Source of the DNA: Kalmusia sp. IMI 367209
Taxonomy: Eukaryota > Ascomycota > Dothideomycetes > Pleosporales > Didymosphaeriaceae
Length of the DNA stretch: 64,000 bases
Assembly: GCA_027946365.1 (NCBI GenBank)
Contig: JAPEUQ010000002.1
Span: 2,976,001 to 3,040,000, forward strand
Direction of reading: 5' to 3'
The notes beneath the pieces are model-generated. The model was not told where the DNA came from, did not search any database, and saw only the letters and a program-made list of their open reading frames with translations. Shown here in pieces: positions 1 to 11,488 of the stretch. Both the position numbers and the translations under genes were made by a program. The first letter of the stretch is position 1; every line of letters begins with the position of its first letter.

Positions 1-1124
1 GCTGATTTGAAAAATCTCTGGACATGCTCCTGGGAAAGGTGAGGAGAGTTGGTGAGCAGGAGCTGAGGCGATGGAGCTGATGTTGTGCCGGCTGGCCTTA
101 TATCGGCACTATGGTGCGTATCCATATTCGAAGCAAGTTGCATAAGGTCCTCGATCGCTCGCTTGCCATCCTGCACGACCTGGTCGGCTGCGGCCAGATC
201 TGGCGTGTTCCCAACGCTTGGCGTGGCAACCTCGGTGGCACTTTGGACGAAGTCTTCTAGATTGAAGGTGTTGGGAATGGTATCGCCACTGACATCCAGG
301 TGTAGGTTCCGATTGAACTCCAAGATGGCATCCAAAGGCCCTGGCGCTGCGCTGGTCAACTGAGCCTGCTCACCTTTATCCGAATTCGCCCCAGTCGAAG
401 GCGTATTGCCCTCTGCGCGAGGTTCGTTAGGGGCCTGACCAAGGTCGAATTCGTCTGGTACTGTCGACGTAATGGATTGCTGAGGGTCAATGGAACCCGG
501 GGCATCGCCTACATCGAGCATGGAGAGCCCCAGGCCAGCAGCTGCCTGTCGAGATCGACTCGCATCGTCTCTAACAACACTGTTAGCCGCAGGATAACGA
601 TCATTTGACAACAGGCAGACCGAGGGAATTCGTGGTAGCCCAGAGGAACTGGGTTGCGACGGAAGATCCCTCCCACCAGTGTCGACACGAGATCCATTGG
701 CTAGTGGAGCCTCAAGGTGTGCGAAAAGCTGGGTCGGAATGGTGCGCGACGTTTGCGATCGACGGGTCGCTGGCTGGCTGGCGTCGCGCAGCACATCAGA
801 TGGTTTGTGAAATTCGCATTGCGCTCCAGGATGCGCATGACAGCGACCATCACAGCGCGGTGCCCCTCGCGCAACAGCTACTGTCACAGAAGGTTTATGA
901 AAGCAGGCGTGGTGTCCACAAACACAGCGGGTCGAGCGCTGGCTGCTCGACCGATGTTCTCTACTCCCATCATGGACATCTACGCTGTCGATATCCCAGA
1001 ACTGTTCACAACCACATGTGCCGACTACTACGTCGCGATAACTACAGGGCCCGGCGGGCAGAGGTCGATCTGAGGACGGCGCTGATAGCAGATGCGCAGG
1101 GTCGGGCAGCCCGAATCCCGCCAT
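1..1124 (-). CDS. Cys/His-rich hypothetical protein, 3' end off the window
   Basis: The minus strand is open from an ATG at 1122-1124 to the window edge, giving at least 374 residues; an in-frame stop lies upstream at about 1204. I do not recognise the protein. Near residues 35-85 it has clustered Cys and His: a TCGCEQFWDID segment, then CVCGHHACFH, then two more Cys, an arrangement that could bind zinc. The rest is low-complexity and rich in Ser, Pro, Ala and Gln, as in fungal regulatory or scaffold proteins. The overlapping plus-strand ORFs lack family features and look like shadows. An upstream exon cannot be excluded, so the start is provisional. Confidence 0.55.
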   Translation of the reverse strand, partial: MAGFGLPDPAHLLSAPSSDRPLPAGPCSYRDVVVGTCGCEQFWDIDSVDVHDGSREHRSSSQRSTRCVCGHHACFHKPSVTVAVARGAPRCDGRCHAHPGAQCEFHKPSDVLRDASQPATRRSQTSRTIPTQLFAHLEAPLANGSRVDTGGRDLPSQPSSSGLPRIPSVCLLSNDRYPAANSVVRDDASRSRQAAAGLGLSMLDVGDAPGSIDPQQSITSTVPDEFDLGQAPNEPRAEGNTPSTGANSDKGEQAQLTSAAPGPLDAILEFNRNLHLDVSGDTIPNTFNLEDFVQSATEVATPSVGNTPDLAAADQVVQDGKRAIEDLMQLASNMDTHHSADIRPAGTTSAPSPQLLLTNSPHLSQEHVQRFFKS

Positions 1125-2534
1125 GGGTGCCTGGACTGGGCATCCCAAAGCTGGACGGTAGATGTCTAATACCGAGACATGTCGTGGATCTACAAGACGA
1201 CTTCAAGTGAGGTCAGCTATCCATTTGGGAACTTTTCTGGACGGGGCGCATACCGACGGGTGAAGAATATTGTCAAGAAAAGAGTCGAGTTGGAGGCGAC
1301 AACAGCGACTATTTATGCGTCCGAGGTTGCGACAGACGGAAACGAGGGCGAGTTGGGAGGGGTCGTAGCAGGCAAAGGGCAACAGAGGAGGCCGTCGACA
1401 GCTCTCGCCGTGGAGCTCGGTGACTCTTCGCGGGCGTGCAGGCTTGCACGCGTCGAGAAACGGTTAGACGGGCGCTTTTGGGGGCACCCGGGGAAGTGGG
1501 AAGGCTGCGCTATCGCGTGGACGCCGTGTGTGATTCGTTGCCAGGCGCCGGGAAGAATGCGGAGGCGGCGGCACCCCCTGTGGAAAAACGGGCCCGCGAG
1601 GTATCCGCCCTGCGACAATCTCACTGGTAGACGCCCGCTTCATCCTCCAAACTGGTTCCCCCTCCCGCTCACACGCCCGCCGACTGAAACATTCCAATAC
1701 TTCCTCATGCACGTCGCAGACACCTCGGCCTCTGTGTCGGTCGATTGTGTTCCCAGGCAGCAGCGCACTCAGATTGCGTGACAAGCTGTGACAAGTCACA
1801 GGTTGCCTCTTTTGAGAAACGCGAGGCCGCTCATTGGGCGATGTTCGAGGAAATGTCCCGCAGCTGCAGCTGGATGCATGGATCGGGTCCTGCACGCCGT
1901 TACTCGAGGCCATATTGGCCCCTGTGCTGGCGAGTACAAGGCAGAGAGAGCTACCGCGTGTCTAGGCCTCGTCAGCCGTGCTGGTTGCTTTTTCGATGAG
2001 GGCGGCAGTCGCTTGCTCCCCTCTCGAGGTTCGGATATATGGGTGGGTTATACGAACAATTGCAAAAGCCCGGACGGTGGAGGCAGGTGGCTTACTTCCA
2101 AAGGGCTAAAGAAGCGTTCCTTGATCCGTCATCACGTGGAATCTTATCTGGAAATCGCCAGGGCCGCGCCTTCCTGTGCCTGGATACACGACTTCAGCCA
2201 AGCGTCCAAAAAGACGGACGGACTTGCGTAGCGCTCCGAGGCGCCTACAACGTGATCCGTAAACAATGACAATTGAATGCTGGATATCGTTTTCGTCTCG
2301 GATCCAGAGCATGCTGTTTAAACATTGTAGAACGGAACATTGTGATGTTTGTTGAGAGCATAGGTTGGGTTAGGATGCACGCAAGTGCGGTACAGTGCTG
2401 TCATCTTACTTTCCGATAAGCTGTGTACGACATCAGAGCCGTTGAATATTTTTCACGTCCAATCACAACATGAAGGCAAATCCTGCTGCAGGTACCCACC
2501 TGGTGAATCTAGAGAGGCTTCCAATAATCGATTG
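1125..2534. other. intergenic, no supported gene
   Basis: About 1.4 kb between the left-edge gene and the 3' end of the first Zn2Cys6 regulator. It should hold the left-edge gene's promoter. Overlapping ORFs on both strands between 1179 and 2270 show no recognisable motif or splice continuation. Confidence 0.5.
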
Positions 2535-4911
2535 CTAGTAGCTCTGAGGAGTATCATACTCGCATGGCGGAGATTCACTCATAAAGCTAGCTAAGAGCCC
2601 ATCCAGCCCTTCAGACACCCCTTCAGTAGCGATTTCGAGTCTCCATTGAGACAAATCCTCCGTACTAGTTCCGCCCAACAGCGACGAATCCTTGGACATG
2701 GTCCACTTGCCCTGCGCCTTGTCATCCATCATGGACATGGTGTGGCTAGCAAGCGCCTCGAAGACATCGCGGAACGTTGCCGCGGCGTCCCACCGCTCTG
2801 CCATCAGCACCAAGACAATGGTGCAGTCGGTACAGGTGCTGCGCACCTGGCTGTGACTATTTGCATTCCTGACGGTGGGAGATGCCCAGAGGCAGTGTAG
2901 ATAAGTCAGTCCGGCAAGGAAGAGCTCATGAACAGCGGCCCAGGTGCAATTTGTGGGCTTGCTCAGGAATTGGCGCCGGTAGCCGTGGCAGATACACTCT
3001 GCGGCTTTTATGCAATCGATGAAGACTTCGTCAGACCGATCACCTCGCGCATCAACAAGCTGCGCTCGGTAGAGCTGTAGGATGCTGTAACTATACTCGA
3101 GGTCGAACCAGTCAGGCGTTGCGAATAGGGAAAGCGTCTGGCCTGACTGGGGCACGACAGGTGGCGTCAGTGCCCGCCAATCCTCGAGTTCGGTGCGAAG
3201 GGCTTTAATGTGAGCCCGGTGAGCTTGTTGGGCAGTGCTCGAGGCTGTGATGTCAGAGTAAACAGATGCGTGGATGCAACCTAGAATGCGCCGCATTCGA
3301 AATGTGTGCATAGCTTTGGTCAGGCTTGTCGGGGGATCGCTGAGCGAGTCTCTTGGTCTGCCATTTATCCCCGTGCTCGTGATGCAGGAGTCTTCAATAT
3401 CCAGAGGAAGCTATTTAGCCGCAGCTGTTAGATTTGTTCTGATGCATGAGGGACGAGCCACCACACCTCTGTGTCGAATTCCTGACAAGGTATTCCCAAG
3501 GGACGGCCAAGCATCACAGCTGCTTGAGCCTCTAACGCATACGTACACCAGAAAACTCGTTTGCGCAGCTCCTGTCGAAGCGGGTTCGTATTTGACTTGA
3601 GGCGTTGGTGACTGCGGTGATAACCAAGATCAATGCACTGGCGTAGAGCCAACCCAGCCAATTTCCTAGCATATATTAGTGCCACGGTCACTTCCAACAT
3701 TTCCATTCTCACCAATGAGATGTACCGATCGAAGAACGAAGAGAGTATACTGCACAACACAAGATTGCTTGGATGGACTCCAAATTTTCGGGGGGCAAGA
3801 CGTGATCAAGGTAGAGCTGCGCGGAGGTATACAATTTCTGGAGCTGATTAGCTTACTGATGAAGTCTTGTGTGTCTACTTGCCTCTGCTGAGTAGCCTAG
3901 ATTGGGCAAGAGCAGTGCCCCGACAGCATATACCTGTGAGATTAGCAACTCGATGCGTGGCCCAATCGTACTGCAAGCGTACCATGAACACAAAGAAGGA
4001 AGCGACTGGAACAAGCTCAGCAGACACAGCGGGCCCTGTTAAGGCCGCTTCCCATTCTCGAAATGTCGGCTCATGCAAGAAAGGATATTGAAGGTGTACG
4101 TTTTGGAAATAGGCATCACTAAGCTTCATGGCCGTGTCGTGATCTGGCAATGCACACGGCGATTGTAGCACTGGAGGCCAGTAGCTGCTTGATGCAACAG
4201 GATTGAAATTTCTGGGCGTATCAAGCGGTACTTGTCGAAGAGACACTTCGATCAGTCGTGAAAATGCAAATGTAGATGATGAGCCCAGATAATGGGGTTC
4301 TGCCCCAGCCGCATTGAGGCTCAGAAGACCAACCTTGGAGGCCAAATCGTCAATGCCACTGTGCTCATTGCCGGATGCCACCATGTCCGTCCGGTCATCG
4401 TGAGAATCGTTGATAACTTGTGTAAATGAAGCAGGATTGGATCGATCATATGGTTGGCGGACATCACCTGAGAATAGATGGTCATCGGCCAAGTCTGGAT
4501 GATGCTGTTTTAAGATGTCCTCGAGATAAGCCACGCGCCTCTCCAAAGTCTCGAGATAGTTCCGCGGCTGACGTTTCTTTGTCACTGGATCGTCAATGTA
4601 ACAGACTAAAAAGGTCAACACCGCTCACAACGCTGGCCCATCTAAGTGACCGGGAGTATCACGAACTAGAGCCTTGCCGAAGACAATTGCCACATCCTAA
4701 AGGCTGATTATCGCACTTTGAGTACAGTTAGTCTTAACAATCTCATCCACCTTCCACTATAGGCTGTCTAAGCAATGAGGAGGTAGGAGTCACTCACTCT
4801 CAACTTTTTGTCCTTGCAATTAGTGCAGGCGACTAGTGTTCTGCTACCCGTGCGCACGCGTTTAACAGGTCTTGGCGACTGATTACTGGGGAGTCTGTCA
4901 CCTCTATGCAT
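2535..4911 (-). CDS. Zn2Cys6 fungal-specific transcription factor
   Basis: Seven exons (4911-4798, 4715-4667, 4605-3983, 3933-3883, 3837-3713, 3665-3467, 3410-2535) encode 678 residues. The first three exons assemble a complete binuclear zinc cluster with Cys at 29, 32, 39, 46, 49 and 56, preceded by basic residues and followed by a KKRQPR linker and a leucine-rich coiled coil (about 69-90). The middle matches the fungal_trans regulatory domain (FMVYAVGALLL, NLESIQAILCCAVYSLRS, LALRQCIDLGYHR, RKRVFWCTYALE). The introns of 44-82 nt restore frame throughout. Intron 4 appears to use a GC donor. The factor is nuclear and DNA-binding by family; its neighbours are an FAD oxidase and an MFS transporter, so it probably controls that cluster. 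The start is the first ATG upstream of the cluster. Confidence 0.85.
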
Positions 4912-5432
4912 GATACGAATGGCTCGAATTATTGTGCCAAAATCGTATCATTCGTACGTAGGATCGCAGAGGAGAGATGCATCGATCTAGACTTTCTATT
5001 CATCGGATTCTTCCGAGGGGCTTATCGCTAGAAGATAAAGCCGAGCTAGTTCCGCTTTACCCCGCCACCTAGGATTGTTAGAGGGTGCTCTCGCAAAGAT
5101 AACATTCCCATCCTCGAATTTGGACTTGATATCTTTGCCAGCCTCTCAGATCTACACAGCTAAGTTTGGCTGGTCTTCTGGTCTCAAAGTTAAGAAAAGC
5201 ATCTGTATTTCCAACATAAGACGCTCATTGCAACGACGAACACTAATAAAGATATCGTCAAGCGCCTAATTCGTTTCGACACGAGCCTCTAGCTTCTTAC
5301 AATAGCTTCTTACAAGGATTGCACTTGAGCCGAAAGGCTTCTCTCAGCCCCACCCAGAGATCCTTCTCTCCAATTATCATGAGAACTTGAATACCAATTT
5401 TTAGATGCTTCGCGGTATATATATCCATGGTT
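4912..5432. other. intergenic, promoter side of the Zn2Cys6 gene
   Basis: About 520 nt between the regulator start and the stop of the FAD oxidoreductase. No supported coding region; it should contain the regulator promoter and the oxidoreductase 3' UTR. Confidence 0.45.
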
Positions 5433-7153
5433 TTAGAGGCGCGCAACCACAGTACCCATAGCAGTACGTTGCCTAATTCGCTCAAGGCGTGAGCGAGTGA
5501 TCTCGAAGACCTCAGGCAGCTGTGTGCTAGCCCAAGATTCCCCATTCATCAGTTTGACTAGTCCCGGTGCAGCTGTAAAGATGCGCGCCATGCCACTGCG
5601 CATTGCATTAGCTTGGTTACGAGGGGCTTCAGGGAGCTTGAGACTTACTGCCCATGATGCCCGACACAGACCCATTGCCCCATATGTCCAGGCAATTGTC
5701 CTATAAAGGGAACACTATCCGCGCTCTGGTTTAGCATTAGCATAAGTTGTACGACTAGGAGCAATTGCCGGATGATCCACGTACCAATCCAATGATACCG
5801 CTCCAGGCTTCGCTATGGAACTCCTCTGGGCGTATTGGAGAGGTTGTCCAATCTGAAAATTGAGACTCTACGAACGCCTGGACAGCATCCGTAATGGATT
5901 TAAAATTCACCAGGCTATCGTCTACGCATCTTTCAGGATGCTTCTCCAGCCACGCCTCAAACTGCCTCTGGCCCGGGTTGCTACCGCCGAACAAAATACC
6001 ACCATCGATGGCACACCGTGGGTTGATAGTGATGAGCCCATCATCCGACAGAAGGGCCCCATACGATGCTTGAACCTTTTGGGAAGACGACATTCCTGAT
6101 GGTGGTGTCACCCTATTACATATATGAGGACGGGGCAGAATGGCCCCACGAAGAGACGGCTCCAGTGCAGGACTGTACGCATTGGTTGCATGAATGACTT
6201 GTGCGCACTCTATCCTGCCACGGTCACACTCGATAACCCACTTGCCTACATTTTCTTTAGATCTTCTCACACGTGTCACCGTTGTATGTGTTTGCAGATT
6301 GGCACCCTTTTTTAAGTTCTCACGCATAACATGCGCGACAAGTTTCCATGGGTACAGAGTTGACGCAGGCCAGGAGTAACATGCTTGAGCGTCCTTTATA
6401 TGCGTGATCTACATTGCTGTTAGCTGCGCCACAGACTTGAATTATCGCCTTACTCTTGCTGCTTCAGCTGGATCGTGTGTAACTTTGATATGGTCGACTC
6501 TGCCCCCGGCTGCCTTATAACGCTCGAAAGAAAGCCTCGCAAGATCTGCTGCGTCACGAGATATTGGGACGTCGAGTGTATTGCCTACCCAGAGATCGCA
6601 ATCGATATCGTTCTCGCGGACGTATTGCACTAGGTCGGACCAAGTCTTTTGTTCGTTCTCTAAAATCTGTCACAAATACTTAGAAGAGCGAAACTACAAG
6701 TACTTATAGACGCACCTTGAGAGCCTGTTGGGTGCCGAATGCTGCTTCGTAATCCAAGAATCCGCGCCATTGATCAGGCTTGCAGTGCCCAGCATTTCGA
6801 CCGGTAGCACCAGAGCAGAATTCTCGAGCTTCAAGCACCACCACTGTCTTTTCTGGCCACGTTTCGAGGCAATGTTTGGTAAGTAATGTCCCTGAGATCT
6901 TAATCAGACGCTGTTAGTCATGTTGTTGCCACTGTTCAACTTCCACACTTACACCAGAGCCAATAACAACAATATCTGCCGATGAGGGGAGATTCTGTGT
7001 TGTGCGATGGTGCAGCAGAGGGTCATCTTGTACACCTCGTAGCCAATGTGACAGCGAACGGTGGCCAAGCTTGGGAAAACCAGGGCGCTCCAACGGACCG
7101 TTCTTCGATTCGTGTTGTGCAGTTTTGACGAGGTCTGGTAGTCCTGATTTCAT
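5433..7153 (-). CDS. FAD-dependent oxidoreductase, DAO family
   Basis: Six exons (7153-6953, 6898-6716, 6666-6454, 6408-5785, 5725-5649, 5595-5433) give 486 residues. The GSGISG dinucleotide-binding motif (65-70) is restored across intron 1, and GATGRNAGH (97-105) is typical of DAO-family amine/amino-acid oxidases of the OrdL/PuuB type. Near the C-terminus DSVPFIGQLPG and a GHHGHGM segment form the flavin-binding end of the fold; the last His is restored by intron 5. The family oxidises primary or secondary amines or amino acids, using FAD and releasing peroxide or passing electrons on. The substrate cannot be read from sequence. It is divergently transcribed from an MFS transporter and lies beside a Zn2Cys6 gene. 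Confidence 0.85.
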
Positions 7154-7577
7154 GGTGTTCGACGTTCGCGATCAAGAAAAGAGTTTCTTACAACGGACAA
7201 GTTTTGATGTAGAAAATTGACAGAACAATAGATAGAGTTTTATCGACGACGAAGTCAATACTCAAGACGAAAAAAAGGCGAAAGCGAATTGAAGATCCAT
7301 AGCATCAACAATCAACGGACCGATCCGGTCTGTGCAAGGGTTATCATTGGCCCATGTTCGTGGTGGGAGTCTTCTGATTGGCCGCTCGTATTCTTCCGAG
7401 AGTCTAGTGTACTTGCGATTAGCAAAACCAATTGATAGTCCCGCGCTTCACATACTTATCGTATTCTTCCGGATACAAGAGCGACACCTCAGTCAAGATA
7501 TAAAACTCCTTTCAAACTTGTCCAAAAGCATATGTCGACTTCAGTTATCTTTCCGCATCAAACCAGCTTAGACCACC
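7154..7577. promoter_or_regulatory. divergent promoter region of oxidoreductase and MFS transporter
   Basis: The 424-nt gap separates two start codons facing away from each other. It contains several CCAAT-type boxes in either orientation (about 7346, 7376, 7430), GATA-type sites read on the opposite strand (TTATC near 7230 and 7340, CTTATC near 7455) and a TATA-like GATATAAAA near 7497, about 75 nt before the transporter ATG. GATA sites would fit nitrogen-metabolite control, but these motifs are short and the inference is weak. Confidence 0.4.
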
Positions 7578-9343
7578 ATGGCTGCTCAACGCACGACCTC
7601 CAGCGATGACAGTGCGACTCTATGGCCACCAGGAACTGTTCGCCTCGAGGACATCACTCCTTTAGGTGAGAGGGACATCATCTTGGAGCCACGACCATCA
7701 GAGGACCCCAATGATCCCCTCAATTGGTCTACCGGGCGGAAATACTTTAATTTCGGCCTAGTCTGCCTTTACGTTGCCATGGTTGCTGAATTCATCAATG
7801 CCTCGACGCCTACCTGGGGACCGATGAACAAGGAGCTCGGCTACAGCTATGCAATCCTTAACGACAGCTACGCGGTGGGCTGCGCTTGCTTAGGACTCGG
7901 CTCTGTCATTCTCATTCCGTTTGCGCTCAAATTCGGGCGCCGGCCACTCTACCTCTTCAGCACAATGCTGCAATTCGGACTCAGCATATGGTCTGCCAGG
8001 ATGCAAAGCGTTGCCGACCTCATGCTAATCAACATCCTGCAGTGTTTCTTTGGTAGTCTCGCCGAAGTCATTGTCCAGATGACGATTGCCGATATTTTTT
8101 TCACGCATCAGCGTGGGAGGATGAATGCGATATATGTCTGGGTCTGGCTGCTCGCCAGCTACCTCGGCTCCTTGATTGCCGGATTTGTAGCCAAAGGGCA
8201 GGGCTGGAGATGGATCTGGTGGTGGAACGCTATCTTTTTCGGCATTGCTATTCTTCTCGTCGCATTCGGATACGAGGAGACCAAGTACGCTCCACCCATC
8301 GTCGGGCGATCCCCAGAGACCATGAACCCTCCTGCATCCGATGCTCCGAATCAAGGCAAAGCAGAAGAGAAATCAAAAAATTCGGACGTAGAACCAAAAC
8401 TTGACTCGACCCAGAATATTGCTCCAACGAAGTCGATTGACACGCTCGAAGGGGGCTCACCACCTAAGAGCCACACGGTCGTGATTAATAACAGCATTCC
8501 TAGGAAGACATATTGGCAAAGGCTAGCGGTCTTCACGCCGACATCGACCGGTGGCATAAGAAACAACGCTTTCTTCTGCCACATGTACCAGCCGCTCGTC
8601 ATACTCACAACGATTCCAGCCGTGGCCTACACCGCACTTGTCTACGGGATCCTGGTAGGACTGGGCGACGTCATGTCGACCACGCTATCAACTTTCCTAG
8701 TCCAGCCACCCTACAACTTCACTTCGGATCAAGTCGGTCTCATGAGTGTGCCCAGGGTAATTGGCGTCACGATTGGCGCCATTCTAATCGGTCCATTGAG
8801 TGACTGGGCCGTCGTGTTTTCCGCCCGCCGGAACAACGGTATCTACGAGCCGGAAAGCCGGCTGTGGTGCGTTGTGCCGTTCCTTCTGTTCATCCCTGCA
8901 GGTGCGCTTCTCTTTGGTATCGGGCTCAATAACCACCTACCGTGGCCGGCCATTGCAGTCGGTCTTGCTCTGTATAGTATTGGCGTTATTGCGATCAACA
9001 GCGTCATTATCGCGTACTTGACAGACTCGTACAAAGATGTAAGTATCACTTTGAGGCCCTGCAGAACTCTCCGAGGCTTGCAATGCTGACAGCATAACAG
9101 ATCATTGGCGATGCGGTGGTCGGCGTGACGTTGGTGCGAAATAGCTTCAGTACCGCATTTATCTTTGCACTCTCCCCTTGGGAAGAAAAGGTAGGGTTGA
9201 AATGGGTCTTCGTTACGATATTATTGATTGCATGTGCCATTTTGGCGATGCTGGGCGTCTTTATTAAGTGGGGCAAGAAGTTTCGTGGCCAATGTGCCGC
9301 AAAATACAGGTATTATTCCGTTCGGCAGTATAAACAGAGATAG
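7578..9343 (+). CDS. MFS transporter, DHA1-like
   Basis: Two exons (7578-9038, 9101-9343) give 567 residues; the 62-nt intron has GTAAGT and ends CATAACAG. The N-terminal DPNDPLNWS segment just before the first membrane span is characteristic of fungal DHA1-type drug:H+ antiporter-like proteins. FGRRPLYL between spans 2 and 3 is the MFS loop signature. A long charged cytoplasmic loop lies at about residues 240-315, and the remaining hydrophobic blocks fit about 12 spans. It shares a promoter region with the FAD oxidoreductase, so it may import that enzyme's substrate or export a product. Substrate unknown. Confidence 0.85.
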
Positions 9344-9727
9344 TTGCAGAATATTTTAATACCAGCGTTTCTGTTCATCATCAGCGTTTTCAAAGAGAAG
9401 ATGTTATCATTTTGCAGGCTACAACTCAAGTGACTGGCCGTTCGCGATATCTGTCCAAGCAGCCTTGAACTGTGTTGGACATATCCTTTTCCACGGACTT
9501 TTCGTCTCCCAAATATCTATTCTTAATGCACAAAATAGCTGTAAAGATGGACGGAGCAGGCGTTAGGAAAGCAAGACGAAGAATCCTGATAAGAAGATAT
9601 TCTATGGCTCTATAAATGAATCATGTCTGCGTCAACATCAAAATCAGCGATGGAATGCTCATGATATCCGTCGCGTCCAAAACCATTACAATAGCGCACT
9701 TGACGGCACAGTTCTGACCGTCTGCAA
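9344..9727. other. convergent 3' intergenic region
   Basis: 384 nt between the stops of the MFS transporter and the phosphoglucomutase; terminators and 3' UTRs of both are expected. No gene seen. Confidence 0.4.
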
Positions 9728-11488
9728 TCATGCAAGTATCAGTCCGTATTCCTCGGGCTTGAACCATTCCTTCAAGAGATCGGCCTGTATCTCGTTTGCA
9801 CCGGCCTTAGCCTCCTCGCTGCTCTTGCCTGTGCATTCGATATAAAGCTTGATCTTCGGCTCCGTACCCGAGCCTCGCACGGTGAAGCGGGCTCCATCGT
9901 CGAGCTCACAGGTGATCATCTGTGCTGTCTTATCTACAGGCAGATCCGGGACATGATCGTCACTCCTAGAATCATAACCCACAGTCAGGTCTCTCCAGCG
10001 TGTTATCTTGCGCGACCCAAGCTGCGTCGGATGAGGATCGGTCAGTGCTCGGATCGCCGTGAAGACTGTCGTTGTAATAGCTGGTGAGGGCGAAGTAAGG
10101 TACGTGTTAGCATCTTCGAAGTATCCGACGTGCTGATACAGTTTCTGTAGCTGGGTGTACGGAGTGAGCCCCTGACTCGACCAATGCGATGCTGCGGTTA
10201 AAAAGATAGCTGCAGCGCTGATGGAGTCCTTGTCGTGTACAGTTTGTGGTATCATGTATCCAAGCGCTTCTTCAAAGGCATAGACTACGTTGTAGCCCTG
10301 CTTTTCTAGGTCGCGAGCAACATTGCCGAGCCATTTAAAGCCTGTTAATGTTTCGGTAAAGTGGAAGCCTTCTTTTTGCGCTAGTGCGTGGAGCATCCTG
10401 GAGCTCACAGTGGACGCCAGCATCGCCAGTTTCTCGCGTGGTTTCGTCTCGGGGTAACGCTCGAGTAGATATGAGGCGATGAGTATACCGAGCTGGTTCC
10501 CTGTGAAGATGTGCCATTTGCCTGACACTTTCTCGGCAGCAGCTAGTCGATCGGCATCTGGATCGCTGGCTAGAATCAAGGATATCGATGAAGCATCTGC
10601 CGTCTCCATTGCTAGGTCGAGTGCGCCCTTCTCTTCGGGATTGGGAAATTTCACAGTTGGAAAGTCGGGATCTGGTTCCGCTTGGGCTTCTACTACCACC
10701 ATTTGCGATGCTATGCCAAGGTGCTCAACACACTGCTTCATCGCCCGCAGGCCGACGCCGTGCATTGGGGTATAGACGAATTTGAGGTTGGGGTCCATGA
10801 CGACTGGTGCATGGTCAGGATGCGCAGCGTACTGGATTGCTCTATGATACTGATCGCGCACCAGGCCTAACGATCCCTCGACTAGGAGGCAGGGTTCGTC
10901 GACAACGGAGGTGTCCCAGCTCACCGGCTCCAGGTTCTCCAAAATAGCATTCGCGATGCCGGCATCATGAGGTGGGATGATTTGGCAGCCGTTGGACCAA
11001 TACACTTTATATCCATTGTCGCGCGCAGGATTGTGGCTCGCTGTGATCATGATACCAGCAGCAGCACCTAGCTCTCGCACTCCGAATGGTACGAGCGGCG
11101 TATGCGATGGGGTCTCATACCACCAGACCTTGATGCCTTTCGCGACGAAGGCCGCCGCTGCCAGCGTCGCAAACTTTTCGGAGTTGTGGCGGGCATCTCG
11201 GCCAATGACTACGCCCCTTGTCTTGACGTTTTCTTCCGTCTTGAGAAGATAAGCTGCGAGGCCTTGCGATGCTTGTATGACGGTCAACGAGTTCATGCAG
11301 GCGAAACCTGCCTGCATGGGCCCTCGCAAGCCGGCGGTACCAAAAGCTATGCGAGTTCCGAGCCTTTTTTCCAGTTCAGCATTGTCGCCATGGACTAGCA
11401 ATTTGTAGATCTCGTCGGTGGTGGATTTGTCCTTATCCAGTCGCAGCCACTCCTCTGCTAGCTCTTTGATACTGCCGGTAGCCTTCAT
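9728..11488 (-). CDS. phosphoglucomutase/phosphoribomutase (PGM3/PRM15-like)
   Basis: One uninterrupted exon encodes 586 residues. It has the four signature elements of the alpha-D-phosphohexomutase superfamily: GTAGLRG (50-56), the phosphoserine loop TASHNP (149-154, Ser151), the Mg-binding loop DPDADR (309-314) and the phosphate-binding RGSGTEPK near 538-545. Length and motif spacing fit the fungal PGM3/PRM15 group, which interconverts ribose-1-phosphate and ribose-5-phosphate and can act on glucose phosphates in the cytosol. All catalytic motifs are intact. The start is an ATG at 11486-11488, directly before the expected KELAEEWLRLD helix. Likely a housekeeping gene. Confidence 0.93.
   Translation of the reverse strand: MKATGSIKELAEEWLRLDKDKSTTDEIYKLLVHGDNAELEKRLGTRIAFGTAGLRGPMQAGFACMNSLTVIQASQGLAAYLLKTEENVKTRGVVIGRDARHNSEKFATLAAAAFVAKGIKVWWYETPSHTPLVPFGVRELGAAAGIMITASHNPARDNGYKVYWSNGCQIIPPHDAGIANAILENLEPVSWDTSVVDEPCLLVEGSLGLVRDQYHRAIQYAAHPDHAPVVMDPNLKFVYTPMHGVGLRAMKQCVEHLGIASQMVVVEAQAEPDPDFPTVKFPNPEEKGALDLAMETADASSISLILASDPDADRLAAAEKVSGKWHIFTGNQLGILIASYLLERYPETKPREKLAMLASTVSSRMLHALAQKEGFHFTETLTGFKWLGNVARDLEKQGYNVVYAFEEALGYMIPQTVHDKDSISAAAIFLTAASHWSSQGLTPYTQLQKLYQHVGYFEDANTYLTSPSPAITTTVFTAIRALTDPHPTQLGSRKITRWRDLTVGYDSRSDDHVPDLPVDKTAQMITCELDDGARFTVRGSGTEPKIKLYIECTGKSSEEAKAGANEIQADLLKEWFKPEEYGLILA

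Noticed and set aside
605..1210. 201-codon plus-strand ORF
   Set aside because: It lies antisense to a better supported minus-strand frame and has no family features.
1179..1913. overlapping ORFs of 200 codons (+) and 149 codons (-)
   Set aside because: Mutually overlapping, no motifs and no splice continuation; probably promoter sequence.
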